This document shows positions 10,631-22,689 of a stretch of 64,000 bases of DNA, in pieces. The position numbers and the translations under genes are program-made. Within the stretch, counting starts at the first letter, position 1; every line of letters starts with the position of its first letter. The notes under the pieces are model-generated. The model had not been told where the DNA came from, ran no database searches, and was given only the letters and a program-made list of their open reading frames with translations. Source of the DNA: Gnetum montanum (taxonomy: Eukaryota > Streptophyta > Gnetopsida > Gnetales > Gnetaceae); assembly GCA_015680685.1 (NCBI GenBank), contig MNCI01011044.1, positions 283,354 to 347,353 of the forward strand. Reading direction: 5' to 3'.

Positions 10631-10930
10631 ACATGGGTAATAATGAATGTTTATTATTATAAATGATGGGTAATATTGAATATTTATTATTATTATAAAT
10701 GGTGATGATTATGATTACAGTAATAATGAATATTTTTTATTGTAAATAGTGGGTAATAATGAAGACGTGGGTAATAATGAATATTTATTATTATAAATGG
10801 TGATGGTTATGATTACAGTAATAATAAATATTTTTTATTATAAATAGTGAGAAATAATGAATATTTATTATTAATAAAAATGATGATAGTTATGATCATG
10901 GTGATGGTTAAGGTAATGATGGCTATGGTA
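10631..10930. repeat. AT-rich tandem array of GGTAATAATGAATATTTATT units
   Basis: Repeated blocks of GGTAATAATGAATATTTATT-ATTATAAATGGTGATG and its variants recur with a higher-order period of roughly 105-110 bp. It directly follows the ~112-bp array and precedes the Helitron coding remains. Purely non-coding. Confidence 0.7.
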
Positions 10931-11016
10931 TGATACAACATTTATAAATATTGAACTTAGGCATTGTGTTACAAGATTAAGAGGTGCAATATTAGAATTC
11001 GTGCGTTTTCAGAAAC

Positions 11017-11277
11017 ATGGATCCTACTGCTATTAGTCTCAATATAGAAGGAGAAAAACACTCTCTTCAAGATCAGCAACAACAATCATCTATTGCAACA
11101 AGTAATGCAAGTCATGGAGGTTGTGGCAGTGGGCATGCACATGGGCATAGTCAATGTAGAGGATCACCATGGATTATAGAAACTAAAAATCCAAAATCAA
11201 TGACTGCAAAGGAGAGAAGACGATTTCTAAAACTAGAAAAAAAATGGCATGAACGAGAATGGAAACTAATTCTATGA
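11017..11277 (+). pseudogene. Helitron N-terminal region, unrecognised
   Basis: An 86-codon open stretch with a Gly/His-rich segment (GGCGSGHAHGHSQCRG) and a basic C-terminal helix (MTAKERRRFLKLEKKWHE). No domain recognised. It lies upstream of and in the same direction as the Rep remains, so it could be the first part of the Helitron protein or an unrelated captured exon. Confidence 0.35.
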
Positions 11278-12379
11278 AATTTAGGAGTATTTAATTTATG
11301 CATTTTTTAATATTTCAAAAAAAATATTTATCATAGGGAAATATTCTTATTTTATTTACATACTTACATTGCATATATGTTTTTAGACTGCGTAAACTTC
11401 AAATCCCCTCTCATCACATGGAAATTCATCGAATGCAATGATCAATATTATTAATACTAATAATGTAAATAATCAAGAAGAAATGCAAGTTGGTGTTTTC
11501 CCATACTCAAGTTGGTACATATTTTAATTTACTTTTTAGTTTAAATTTTGAAACATTTTTTGCAAGACATTAGAAATACATTTGTGCCTGTTAACCAAGC
11601 AACATATGTTCCAGAAATCACACATGAAGAAGAACAACAATTACAAGAAGATCAAGAACAACCACATTATAGTGAGAGTGAGTGCCAAAAGAGGTAACGT
11701 TGATAGGAGGAAAATTCATTTCATCAAATAAATAAAGCTACAGATGTTGCTAGTGCACCAACAATGGAAATGCCTTCTTTAGAACTTATTCAGTCTTTCC
11801 CAAGATTGTAAAAGGCAAGTACAGAAATTGCTCAAGCAATACATAATTTTAATACTATAGTTAGAAGTTTTTCAAATCCACATTCTTAAAATGTATGTAA
11901 TGAAATGTTTCTTGGAATATTATTGGATTCAACCAGAAGTAGAGGACCCACAAGCAATAGGTGCATTAATATGCAAAACATCTTATTCACTACAAAGATG
12001 TCAAATTGCATGAATATGCAAAACATCTTATTCACTACAAAGATGGTAGATTTGGATGCCACAAGTGATTCAGTTAAATATTAATTCTCCATTTGTTTGT
12101 TATTATCATTATTCTTACTTTTTTTATAACATTTAAAAAATAATGTATGATTTATTTGTAGGTATTATACCTATAATATCATTAGAACGAGACAAGAAAA
12201 GAAATCTACTATTTTATTTTTTAAAAAACATGTTATTGATGCACCCATAACTATTGAAGAACTATGAGAACAATTGAATAATGCTCCATCACATGTCATT
12301 ATTGATAATTTAATGTGATATGATACATCCATTAATGTACACCATCTTATTGGAGAAAATGTAAATCAAATCTAATTGA

Positions 12380-13680
12380 CATGGTGAATCAATTGATAGC
12401 ACCTACTATTTTTTTTACTCTGAGTGTACTAGATCTCTATTGGCCTAATTTACATAATTTGATGTAAGGAGATCTACTTGAAAACTCATTTGAACTCAAA
12501 TGTTAGAGGCAAAGTAATATCATAGAAAATCTGTATATAGTTGCAGAGTTCATGCATCGTCATCATATTGCCTTTTTTAAAATAGTTTTGATGAATGAGT
12601 TCCATGTTGTTGATTATTGGACATGATATGAGTGGCAGCATCGTAGATCTTCACATGTGCATGGTTTCCTATGGATACAAGGTGCTCCAAAGGTAGATGA
12701 GCTCGAACATAATGATCCTCACTTTATGCATAGGACAAAGAAATTTTTTGATTCAATTACAAATGCATGGAATCCAAAATTTACAACTAATGGACACCTA
12801 AATAATGTCAGTCCTCATTTGTCTTTTCTATTTTTTAAACAAATTTTTTTTTTGTTGATATTGCTTAGAATACAAAGATATTAATTTCTACATTGTTACT
12901 TCTTTCAATTTGTCTTCTCACTTAGGCTTTATGTGTAAATATGTTACATCATCCATGTGATTTGACTACTAAACAGCTACAATGTATGGATCTAGAAACT
13001 AATTATGTTGATTTGCTTAATGTTGTTCAAAGACATGTTGTATGCAAACCCAATGCATGCTTACAAAAATGTAATGACAAAGAAGTTTGCAAGTGCCACT
13101 TTCTAATCAGAATGTTGTATCATTACTATTTCCTCACCATTTCATTCATTTTTATTAGCAAGTAAACTTTAATTTATCATGGGAAAAAATATATAGATAT
13201 TCAACTTCTGTATTTTTCAATTCTAGTTACAATGTTCCTTGGTCATTATCTTTAGAATCAACTCTTCAGAGAGATCCAAAAAATAATAATAAGATTACTT
13301 ATGTTCATCAAAGAAACAATTCAAGGCTTAATGTTCATAAAAGAATGATGCTTCAAACATGGAGGGAAAATACAAATTTTCAGCCAGTAATGTCACAAAA
13401 TGTTGTCAAGAAATATATCAAAAAATATGCAGCTAAAATAGAGAAGAAATCATGATCTTTTCATGACATGTTATTGCAAATTTCTGAGTCAAGGGATCCT
13501 CATGAAGATGCTCTATCAATCTATAGAAGGCTCATGATGGATGCTGCTGTAGGTAGAAGCATTGGTGCTATGGAGGTCTATCACATGTTGTATGAGCTTC
13601 CTTTGATAAACTGTAATTGTGTTTTCTGCATACTCAATGTTTCTCGAGAGGTGCACAAAAAAATTAAATTAATTTAGATG
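12380..13680 (+). pseudogene. Helitron Rep (HUH, Y2) endonuclease-like domain
   Basis: The translation includes DLYWPNLHNLM, NIIENLYIVAEFMHRHH and YEWQHRRSSHVHGFLW, all in the order seen in the Helitron_like_N/Rep region. The HUH metal-binding motif is H-V-H at 12654..12662. Downstream, VDLLNVVQRHVVCKPNACLQ is the family's Q-R-H-x-x-C segment, and the paired catalytic tyrosines appear as KYIKKYAAK (Y-x3-Y at 13414..13428). Rep would nick and join single-stranded DNA during rolling-circle transposition. A stop just before YEWQ and further stops and frame shifts make it non-functional as it stands, although both catalytic motifs survive. Confidence 0.85.
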
Positions 13681-14379
13681 AAACTGATGAACCTAAAAAC
13701 TACACAAATCTTATTAGTATGTATCAGAAATGTCCGCTTTTGATAGAGGGTGTCTCATTGTTGTAGGCTTTTAAAGAGTACAATTGCAACATGAACAATA
13801 AGTCCAACCCAAATTGGAACTGGTGTCACCCAGAGCTAGATGCTATTATCAAATATTATCCCAAGTTTCTCATCCCATTAAAGCAAGGAGAAAAAAATGG
13901 ATTGAATATTGTTGGGCTATGTTGTTGTTACATTATCCATTTATAGATGTGAAGTGAGATCTTGGTTCTAATGATGAGGATATTGAAATGTGGTGGTTGT
14001 ATGTTCAACATCTGTATGTAGCATCAGAGATTAATACTGAAGAAGAATTCTAGCAAGCTTTGGAGGAAGAAAGACAATTTGTAGATATAACTCCCTAGGT
14101 GCAAGATCATGAGAAATATGATTTTGAAATCCTCAATCATCATCTCTTATCAATAGGTCATTTTCAAAGAATAGAAGTGGAGATGTTTGGGCTGCGAGAT
14201 GTTGACAGAATTCATAACTAGACATTATAGTATCCGAGAGAGGATATTGCAAAATTTGTTCCAAGTTTTATTACTAAAAATAAATCATCTCGGTCCATAA
14301 TTGTTATTGATTGTGACTATAGTACCTACAATTCTAATAAGCTAGGTGCAAAGCAAAAGAAGTACTACAATAAAATTAT

Positions 14380-15710
14380 AGGCCACATGATGTTTTCACA
14401 ATCAACAAATGTAGTTGTTTCCCCATTAAGAATGATTATTCAGGGAACAGTTGGTACAAGAAAATCATTTCTCATAGGTGTTCTTTGTAATACTATCATG
14501 AAATGCTACAATGAAAAACATAATGCTTTACTTATAATGGCACCCACAGGAGTTGTAGCATTTAACATTAATGCAACAACCATTCATTCTAGTTTGAACA
14601 TTGGAATAGATGACTACAAAGAACTCTCTTCATCTGCAAAGATATGTATACAACATCAACAATCACAAGTAAGACATATAATAATTGATGAAATGATTTT
14701 TGTGGGAGGAAGATTATTACAAAGCATTGATAGATGACTAAGAGAAATTTTTCCAGAACATCACAATGAAGTTTTTGAAGGAAGATCAGTTATATTGATA
14801 GGTGATTTGGGTCAACTTCCTCCTATGCTTGATGTTGTGCCTTATGCATCCAAAAATCTAAATATTATAGGGATTTGGGAATCATTTGATACATTTGTTG
14901 TTTTAGATGAAATTTTTCATCAGTCTAGAAATGATCCTTGACAACAAATATTTAGGGAAGTATTGATGCATATCAGAGAAGGAGAAAGCCATGATGAAGA
15001 TTATAATTTATTGGCTACTCAAATGAATCTTCCATCCACTTCAAGTGGATTAGATGGTTTTGATGAATCAATGCACTTATATGATACAAAGGATAAAGTC
15101 CAATCACACAATAAGAAGATATTCTAAACAATTCAAAGACCTATTGCATTATGTGTAGTAGATAGAGATCCCCATGGATTCAGAATCTCAGATGATGACA
15201 GTGATGATATAGAATGATCTCTGCTTATATGTGAAGGTGCAAGGGTAATGCTCATAGTTAACCTTTGGCCTGAAGTAGGATTGGTGAATGGTGCATTTGG
15301 CACAATTCATAGTATTATGTATCCTCAAGGTAAAAAATCACCTACATTACCATTGTATGTTATTGTTGATTTTGACTCCTACATTGGATGTGCCTTTGAT
15401 AATGGTAATCCTCATCATATGCCAATTATACCTATGGTCCGAGGAGCATCTCATCAGTTACCATTATGGTTGGCATGGGCCATGACTATTCATAAATCTT
15501 AAGGAATGATACTAGATAAGGCTACTATTGACATTGGTTCAAGAAAAGTTATGGGTCTAAATTTTGTTGCTTTATCTAGAGTTAAACCCATTGATTCTTT
15601 GAATATTCATCCTCCTTTCTTTATCCAAAGATACAAAAATATTTCAGATGCTAAACATCTCCAAAGTAGAATTGCACAGGAAGTTTGTTTTGCGCAATTG
15701 GAGGATTAGG
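14380..15710 (+). pseudogene. PIF1-type helicase domain of Helitron
   Basis: Motifs in order are: a degenerate Walker A, IIQGTVGTRKSF (canonical G-x-A-G-T-G-K-S, here T-R-K-S); a Walker B, HIIIDEMIFVGGRL; GDLGQLPPM; NLWPEVGLVNGAFGTI; WLAWAMTIHKS followed by a stop where the family has Q; and NFVALSRVKPIDSL. These are the hallmarks of PIF1/RRM3 superfamily-1B helicases carried by Helitrons. Stops near 14738, 14939 and 15500 and a frame change disrupt it. The helicase would unwind the element during transposition. Confidence 0.88.
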
Positions 15711-16229
15711 CATATTGAATTCACAATTATTGTTATATTTTGTGTTTTTCTCAATCTTGTTATACAGCTCTATAATTTTTTTTGCAATAATTGTGCAATG
15801 TATTCCTTCATCAACATATACAAAATATATCAACTTTTATTTTAACCAATTTATGTTTACNTGCATGAACAAACAAAGAAAGAGCAAACTTGATTGAGAG
15901 GCTAAAACAAAATTGGGTAAGTGGTAGAGAAACATAGGAGGGATGAATGATTCCATTTTTAGTTGTATTGTTACCTTGTCCATTAGTCAAGCTTGGTTAA
16001 TATCATTTTTTAAAATCATCTTAGCCAATTGATATATAAGCTAGTATAACAACAATAATACATTGTTTTATTTTGATATAAAATGTCATTTAGAAGAAGT
16101 TAAATTTGGTTGGGAAAGGATGGTTATAAAAGTAATGGTGTTTCAATAAAGTAGTTATGCTTTTTAAAAAAGAGACAAAAATATCTAAATTATTATAAAT
16201 TAATTATAATTAGCAATATTTTTGTCAAA
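15711..16229. other. AT-rich spacer, no gene seen
   Basis: Contains one undetermined base (15861) and no recognisable coding region. The 3' end of the Helitron should lie here, but I could not identify a CTRR terminus with its hairpin by eye. Confidence 0.4.
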
Positions 16230-17660
16230 ATTTTGGATACTATTCTAAAATCTATGCTTGGAGGATGGGCAAAAGAAATCTTTAAATGATAGCATTCTAT
16301 TATAAATCATCTTATCACTTTAAAAATTCTCATTGATAGAGTAAAGGTCCTCACAAGAAAATATTTAACTCCTTTGTAAATTTCACTAAGTCCTAAGATT
16401 AAGTCATTTAAAGTAAGATTTTAAGGTGTTTGGAAAATTTAAAAGTTCCTAGCATACTATTATTTGCTATCCAAAAAAATTTACAAAGAGGTATGCATTC
16501 ACTTTATAAATATGTAAGAAATAATTTTATTAAATAGTTTTTTTAGTGTTAAACAAAGATGTCCTCTTTCTCTTACTTTATTCAAGCATTTTATCAATGC
16601 ACATAAAGAGTTTGTGTATAAAATACTATCTCAATTTATAATGACAATTGGAACTAGTATTGACTCTTTGACGCTTCCTCTATGCTAATGATGTATTAAT
16701 TTTAAATTTGTTAGAAGAATTACTATAAATACTTAACACTCTTAATAAATTTTGTTAGCATTTAGGAATGAAAGTTAATATCCAAAAAACTACAATCATA
16801 ATTTGTGGCATAAGTACTAAAAGTTACAATTTTACTATAGAATAGAACACATGGACATAACTTCCTCTTTCAAATACCTTGACCTATAAAGCTTCTATAA
16901 TTATAAATTGAATCAATTCCTTAAACAAAGAGTTTCAAGTATTTTGAAATCCTTATTCTCTTTCAAGAGTGAATGTAAGAAAGAATCTATTTTAGCATGG
17001 AGTATTAAAAACAACTTTATCATGCCATTCTTTAACCAAATATTGGAAATAGATAAATAGAAAATATTTAAAAGCTTTTTCTATTTGGTAAACCCAAAGT
17101 GAAGGGAGAAAGACAATATGATATTATCATTCTTGAAAAAGAGATGATACCTTTAGAGGCTGAAGCTATTGATTAGTTTATAGCCTACATGCATAGTCTT
17201 TCTACACCTTTGGTGGATAAATATCTCTAAATAGAGAGATAAAAATCCAATGTATAGGATGACATCATGAGACAGTTCGATAAATTAAGAAATGACATAT
17301 TTGAAAGTATCTTCTCTATTATCATCCTATGTAAGTTTGCAAATTTGTAAAACAAGCCAAATTTAAAACCTTTAGGAAAATATAGAAGGAAAGAAATATT
17401 TCTATTTAAATAGCATTAGGGAAGACCTTAGTATTTTTCCATTATTTTTTCTCATCATTTATGATGTACAATTAGCCAAGCACAGATACAATCTCATCAT
17501 TTGAGAGTTGAAATAGGCAAATGGTACCAATTATGCAACACAAATAACATTGAAGGTGAATATGTCATTTTCTTACAATGTTCATCATTGAAGCACATTA
17601 GACATAGATGAGATATTATAGTTATAATTTTTATTGATTTTCTCTAAATGTTACAAAGAA
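16230..17660 (+). mobile_element. LINE fragment (RT to C-terminal end), plus strand
   Basis: Plus-strand translation has VKQRCPLSLTLF-KHFINAH (near 16550-16610), LYANDVLILNLL at 16678-16713, HLGMKVNIQKTTIIICG (near 16755-16805), and near the right end IQSHHLRVEIGKWYQL (17488-17540), which matches the conserved distal segment of non-LTR elements. In the catalytic box (16681..16692) the usual Y-A-D-D reads Y-A-N-D. Many stops and shifts. Wording of the motifs resembles the minus-strand LINE pieces on either side of the next LTR element, so they may be one family. Confidence 0.7.
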
Positions 17661-18117
17661 TAATTTTGTTAATGATATTTTCAAAACTCATACCATGTAT
17701 ATTTTTGGGTTATATGGACTAAATAAAAGTTTTTTTATCTTAGTTTTATTAAAAATACATTAAAAAAAGCCTATAAAACAAGCCATGTCTAGCATGTAAT
17801 TTTATGTGCACATATGTCAAGGCACTGGTGCACAAATATTTTATGACTTTATTTTCATCAATAGGGACCTACATTTGGAGTAATGGTAAGGTACTGATTT
17901 CTCAAGTCAAAGACCTATACTTGGGCACAACCACTAAAATTAGTCAAGTTTTCATTCATCTAATGATCCTTCCAAGAACCTAGGTGGTGGAATGAGCACT
18001 GTAAATTTTAGTGATGATTCTTTTCATTTTCACCTATAACCTAGTTAATATATGCCTCATTGATTATTATAAACACTACTTTAATATGTGGTTTTGATGT
18101 AAAAAAATGCACTCCTC
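17661..18117. other. AT-rich spacer between convergent LINE fragments
   Basis: No gene or repeat recognised. It separates a plus-strand LINE 3' end from a minus-strand LINE 3' end, so it may contain the 3' untranslated tails of both. Confidence 0.35.
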
Positions 18118-18391
18118 TCAAGGAAGTTGATTCCATCTTTTACTTTCAATTCTAAGATGATGCGAACTTAAGTGAAGCTTGCTGATAGCATTCCCATACT
18201 TTCTTGTAGCAAAACCTAAGAGATAGTGACCTACTATATCTTGTTTATTATATTTAATATGATGTAAATAAAATTTCTTATTGCCTTCTACATTAGACCA
18301 AAACATTATTGAAGTCTTCTGTTTGACTAGTTGGTGAATATATTTTTGATTTTGTTGCACATCCTCACAACAGATATTTCATTTTCTCAAT
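18118..18391 (-). pseudogene. LINE 3'-terminal coding fragment, left part of a split LINE
   Basis: An 80-codon minus-strand stretch ends with KLHLSSHHLRIESKRWNQLP, the same distal LINE motif as at 17488-17540 but on the other strand. It abuts the LTR at 18392. The matching upstream RT part of a minus-strand LINE starts at 25726, just beyond the other LTR. I therefore read it as one LINE split by the LTR retrotransposon. The last five bases (TCAAT, 18387-18391) look like one copy of the target-site duplication. Confidence 0.65.
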
Positions 18392-19237
18392 TGATGGGAT
18401 GCGATCTCTCATGGGCCACGATATCGCGACCCATGCGATATCATGTCCCATGTGATATCGCATCGTCCCCCACGATATCGTGTACACAATATCACAGTCT
18501 ACTATCAATTCTATAAATAAGAGGAAGCTCTCCCTTATTTATCATCCTAGGCTTAAACTGTAGTGAAACTCTGGCAGTTTGATCCCTCTAGAGATAGAAT
18601 ATTTTCTATGTGCCCACAGTAGGAACTCCAAAGTGAACGGATCTTTATTCGAGCAAATATTGTACTTAAACACATGTTTGTGTACCGAATTAAAGATGAG
18701 CTTCTTGGATAAACCTTGCAATGCATGGAATAGGCTAAATAGGATTTTATTTACTATTATTTATTGTTTATCATTTAATTGCTTTATTAGTTATTAAATC
18801 TCTCTAAACCCTTCTCTCCTAGTTAAGTGCCTCAGTACGACCACTTAGAGCACGTGTGTTACGCTTGGTGATCCTAGCAACAACTAGCATTTGGTAACCA
18901 AGGTTGCATTGGTTCAAGGTGTGAATGGTAAGTGGGAATGGATGCTGATGCTTGGTTAATTCAGACTTAGTTAGTTAGTTAAAGTTAGTAATTAGTCTCT
19001 TCAAACCTTCACCTCTCAGCATAGGAGATAAAACCAAAAAAACATAAAAATCATATACCTCAGACTTATTTAACCATACAATTGTGCCAACTACAAGTAA
19101 GTCTAGGAAGACAATGAATAATTAACCTTAAGTGTTCCATGAGGCATGTAGGCCCTTAGTCTGTGGAGTTTGACCAGATCATGCATGCTACACTTGTATT
19201 CATATGGTTGAGTTTAGATGTACCTCGCCACTCATCA
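18392..19237 (+). repeat. 5' LTR
   Basis: 846 bp, TGATG...CATCA. It aligns along its length with 24891-25720 and with the complement of 33462-34471. It contains a cluster of GATATC palindromes (18420-18479), a TATA box TATAAATA at 18512, then a long shared R/U5 region with ATCATCCTAGGCTTA and CCTCAGTACGACCACTT. Differences from the 3' LTR are scattered substitutions and small indels. Confidence 0.85.
18420..18519 (+). promoter_or_regulatory. LTR promoter: GATATC array plus TATA box
   Basis: Four exact GATATC palindromes, usually in the context [CT]GATATC[GA], occur within about 60 bp, followed about 33 bp later by TATAAATA (18512-18519). The same arrangement with five palindromes is seen in the 3' LTR (24902-24972, TATA 24991-24998). 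Three remain in the third LTR. Conservation and position just upstream of the TATA box suggest an upstream activating region. That role is inference. Confidence 0.6.
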
Positions 19238-19257
19238 TTGGCACCTTTTCCAGGGAC
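19238..19257 (+). promoter_or_regulatory. Primer-binding site (tRNA-Asp-like)
   Basis: TTGGCACCTTTTCCAGGGAC starts immediately after the CATCA end of the 5' LTR. It closely resembles the TTGGCGCC-GTTGCCGGGGAC type site of many plant Tat/Athila gypsy elements, which use tRNA-Asp. Several C-to-T type differences suggest decay. It would prime minus-strand DNA synthesis. Confidence 0.65.
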
Positions 19258-19571
19258 TAAGTGTTTGTGTGCTAAGTAGAACATAGGAAATCACTCACAC
19301 CGTTGGGAGTTTAAATGAACCCTTAGGGTTAATTAAACGAAAAATTATATAACGATTAATCAACACACCAAATTAAACTAACATGTCTTCTTCTTTGAAC
19401 AAAAGCAATTCACCACCTAGGGATCATACATGAAACGGTTGACAGTCTAAAACACATAACCAAAATCTGCCAATTCCTCAATAATACTAAGTGGTATATA
19501 CTCATCTTGATGAGTACATATCTAATTTTACTTTTATCCTCTATCAGGATGAACTGATGCGCTGGTGAGAT

Positions 19572-21776
19572 TTGCAAGGTAACATAGTGTTACCTCCAGA
19601 TCGGAAAGTCCCTAACATGCTTATCCATGCTCTTGCACAGATAGGCATGACACAGCTCTATGTTGAATACGTTATAGGTTATTTTGAAACAAGGGATTAC
19701 CATCCCATAGAAGCACAATGTTTAAGGGACTCAAGGCAGGATAGCCACCATACATTGTTGAAGGGTAAAGGGGTCCTGCACGCCATAAGTGAAATCAAAG
19801 ATGGTGAACCACTCATAACGGGTTCTTCATCAAATCATGTTCCCCCTCCTAATGAGAGTGAGGAGGTGGGGTATCAGAACCTACGCTCCATGATACACAA
19901 CCCTGGTTTTGATCCCTGTGAATGCCAACTATTCACTGAGGGAACAAAAACACATGACAAGAACGGGCATTTTGATCATCATCACGATTGGGGCTATAGT
20001 AGCCAAAGAGAAGGCAAGAAGCATCATCATGGTGATGGTTCTCCTTCTTCTTTCCCTTCATCACATCATTCACCCTCTCCTTCCACATCATGGCGTAGTC
20101 ATAAAGAGCATAATGGTGAGGATAGAGGTAGGAAAAATGAGAGACCTCGATGAGACAGTTGAGAGAGAGGACGATGACATTATAGAGAGTCTAGACATGA
20201 AAGAAGGGAAAGTAGGGAACAACATAGAAATCATAGGCGTCATGAGAGAGATGATCATGAATAACACCTACTTGGCACCTGAAGCATGCTAAATATAACA
20301 GAGGTTGTAAGAATACCAACAAGGCATCAAAAAGATAGTCGAATCAAGCTCTTAAATATGAATAACATCCCACAATTTGAAGAGAGATATAACACTGATC
20401 CACAAAATCATTTATAGGCATTCCACGATGCCTATGCCTTACAAAACATAGAGAACAAGTGGAAAAAATTGAAGTTGTTTCCTAGGACACTCATAAAGGA
20501 AGCAGAGAGTTGGTACCGGTCCTTAGAGCCAGAAACCATTAGGAGGTGGAGTACAATATTAGAACTCTTCAACGATAAATATCAAATGTACTCCAGAGTT
20601 TCTAACTTATGTAAGAAATTCCAAGGATGGAAGTAAGGTACTCATGAAGTCTTGGATGCTACCATGGGCTACTACTACGCATTGTTACATTGTTGCCCGG
20701 GCCATGGTTACGCACAGTGGGATCAACTTCGCCACATCATAGATGGGCTAAGGTATGAAACTAGGAGAATCATTAGGACTTATGCCCAACGGAGACTATC
20801 ATAACTTAGATCCCATGAGATTCATCAATTTTTAAAAAAAGTAGCCAAAGAAGAAGGGGAGCTACGAAAAAGAGAGAGCACGGAAGAATATAACCATGAT
20901 CCCTCCCTTCGAAAAAAGGGAGCAAGATTCTACGATGAAGAGGATGAGTCACCACTCGAAGAGTTGGTGAATAGGAAAACCTTGCTACTTCAAAAGTTAA
21001 CAATGGAAGTAGCGGCTAAGATAGATTAGATACAGGACTCCTTGGATAGTAGAGTTGAACTTGTCCTAAAAATCATAGAGGAGTCTAAGGAGGAATGAAG
21101 TAGTGACAAGAACAAGACAAAGCAAAGAAATTCAAGCCCTGCACATGACAAGGGTAAGGGAAAAATAACTATCTCTGATGAGGTTGTGGACTTGGACACA
21201 GAAAATGATAGTGGATGTGAGATCTGCCAATATGACCATCCTAAGGGATGTTTTCAAATCATCTCACATCTACAAGAGTCTAGGGTGTATGCACTCAACC
21301 CGAGACTTAACCAACGGTAGATACCCCAGAGGTTACCTTATCCCCAAGGTAACCGAAGGTAGTTCCAACAACCATTAATGTACTATCCAAGTGGAACTCC
21401 ACCATAACCCATCAGGCAACATCAGTAGTGGCAACACCCACAATCATGAAGGATGCCACCACCTAAACAATAATACCCTTACCGACAACCCGATCCTTAT
21501 GGTTACTACGTGCAGTAACTGGTTTCTCCAAGTGACTCCATGGGTCACATAACTCCCCAATGTTACTACCAAGTTCAGGAGTACTTTATAAGGACTCCTT
21601 CTCCTTTGGGAGATGCTCCACATCGATACCATCCTCCTAATCCATCTCCCTCTCTTCCACCGGTAGTTCCCATACCTCCCACTCCAATAATGCTAGGGGA
21701 ACTCCCCACTCAACCACAGCAATGTAATGCTACAAAATCTGTAACCATTCAACCTGTTGCTAGTTTTGAAAATTGA
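19572..21776 (+). pseudogene. Gag of the non-autonomous LTR element
   Basis: The first part is a 193-codon open stretch (19572-20153) with a His/Ser-rich C-terminal segment and no recognised domain. The gag core follows in broken frames near 20350-20640: IPQFEERYNTDPQNHL, KLKLFPRTLIKEAESWYRSL and IRRWSTILELFNDKYQ, matching Retrotrans_gag. A knuckle-like CEICQYDHPKGC lies near 21215-21255, and a Pro-rich tail runs to 21776. Stops (for example near 20414 and 20635) inactivate it. Gag would package the element RNA. The open stretch 19909-20292 is a shadow frame. Confidence 0.75.
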
Positions 21777-21949
21777 AAAAATAGAAGACCTTTCTTCAAA
21801 ACAAAAATCCCAGAAAAGCTCTCACAACCACACGCAGTTGAGTCTAGGCACGCTCCTCTAACACATAAGGCTTCGAAGCACCCTTCAGTCCAACAATGGA
21901 GCTTAACACATACGGTTATGTTAACACATACCGTAACCAACTAGATCAA

Positions 21950-22508
21950 GGTAGGACACCTTCCCAAGAAACTATTTGACCTTAGAAGTCCCATAATCTA
22001 TCTCAAAGTCATCAGGAACAAACCACATAAGGCTCTTCTTGACTTAGGTCTTGGAGTGAACTTAATATCACGAGAAATGTATCAAGCCTGGAACCTGCCC
22101 CAACTCAAGAAGAGCAATATTCAACTAGAGCTAGTAGACCAGTTCATCACCATTCCCTTATGATTGGTGGAGGAAATTGTTACCACTATGTGTGGTTGGT
22201 CATACCCAGTAGATTTCCTAGTGATAGAAGTTAACAACAATGAAGGGGACTTCCCAATTATAATGGGAAGGGCATGGCTAAGCACAATAGACACATGCCT
22301 AGGGATCCATGATATTTCTTTGGAAATATCTAAGGTAAACATTTATGGAAAGATCAAGAAGAAGAAAGTTCCATGCATCACATATAATGACTTAGAGGGT
22401 GAGGACATGGAAGAATCATGGGTGATTCAAAATTTAACATCTCCTAAATGTAACCGGTGTACACCAGAGGATAACATTCAAAGGTGCCTATATGTAGCAA
22501 CCACTTAA
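21950..22508 (+). pseudogene. Retropepsin of the non-autonomous LTR element
   Basis: Translation gives KALLDLGLGVNLISREMYQ, corresponding to the active-site segment of Athila/Tat retropepsins (A-L-L-D-L-G-A-S-V-N-L), then YPVDFLVIEVNNNEG and FPIIMGRAWLSTIDTCLG, the conserved flap/C-terminal motif. A stop near 22160 separates the two halves. The family often has D-L-G in place of D-S-G, so the active-site wording is not itself a sign of decay. Pol would normally continue after this region, but here a T-rich minisatellite follows. Confidence 0.75.
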
Positions 22509-22689
22509 CAAGAGAATACCCAGTGGTTAACACTTGATCAAGATAGTAGGCCAACAACATGCATGGAATGAGCTGAGGGAACAACTCATGCCAACAATGA
22601 AGTCATAGATACATTGCAGTATGAGTGTCACTGAGTTCCACCCCTTAGCATCAATGGGGAGAAGTTGGGCACTTTTAAAAAATTTAAAT

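Larger units (their letters stand above)
11000..15710 (+). mobile_element. Decayed autonomous-type Helitron (Rep + PIF1-like helicase)
   Basis: Plus-strand translations give, in order, an unrecognised N-terminal region (11017-11277), a Helitron Rep-type region with HUH and two-tyrosine motifs (about 12380-13680), and a PIF1-family helicase (14380-15710). Rep followed by helicase is the defining architecture of rolling-circle Helitrons. Multiple stops and frame changes break every part. I could not fix the 5'-TC and 3'-CTRR ends or the terminal hairpin, so the boundaries are those of the coding homology. Confidence 0.8.

Noticed and set aside
10200-10930. Tandem arrays considered as CRISPR
   Set aside because: Units are contiguous and degenerate without constant repeats separated by unique spacers, and the genome is a plant nuclear one.
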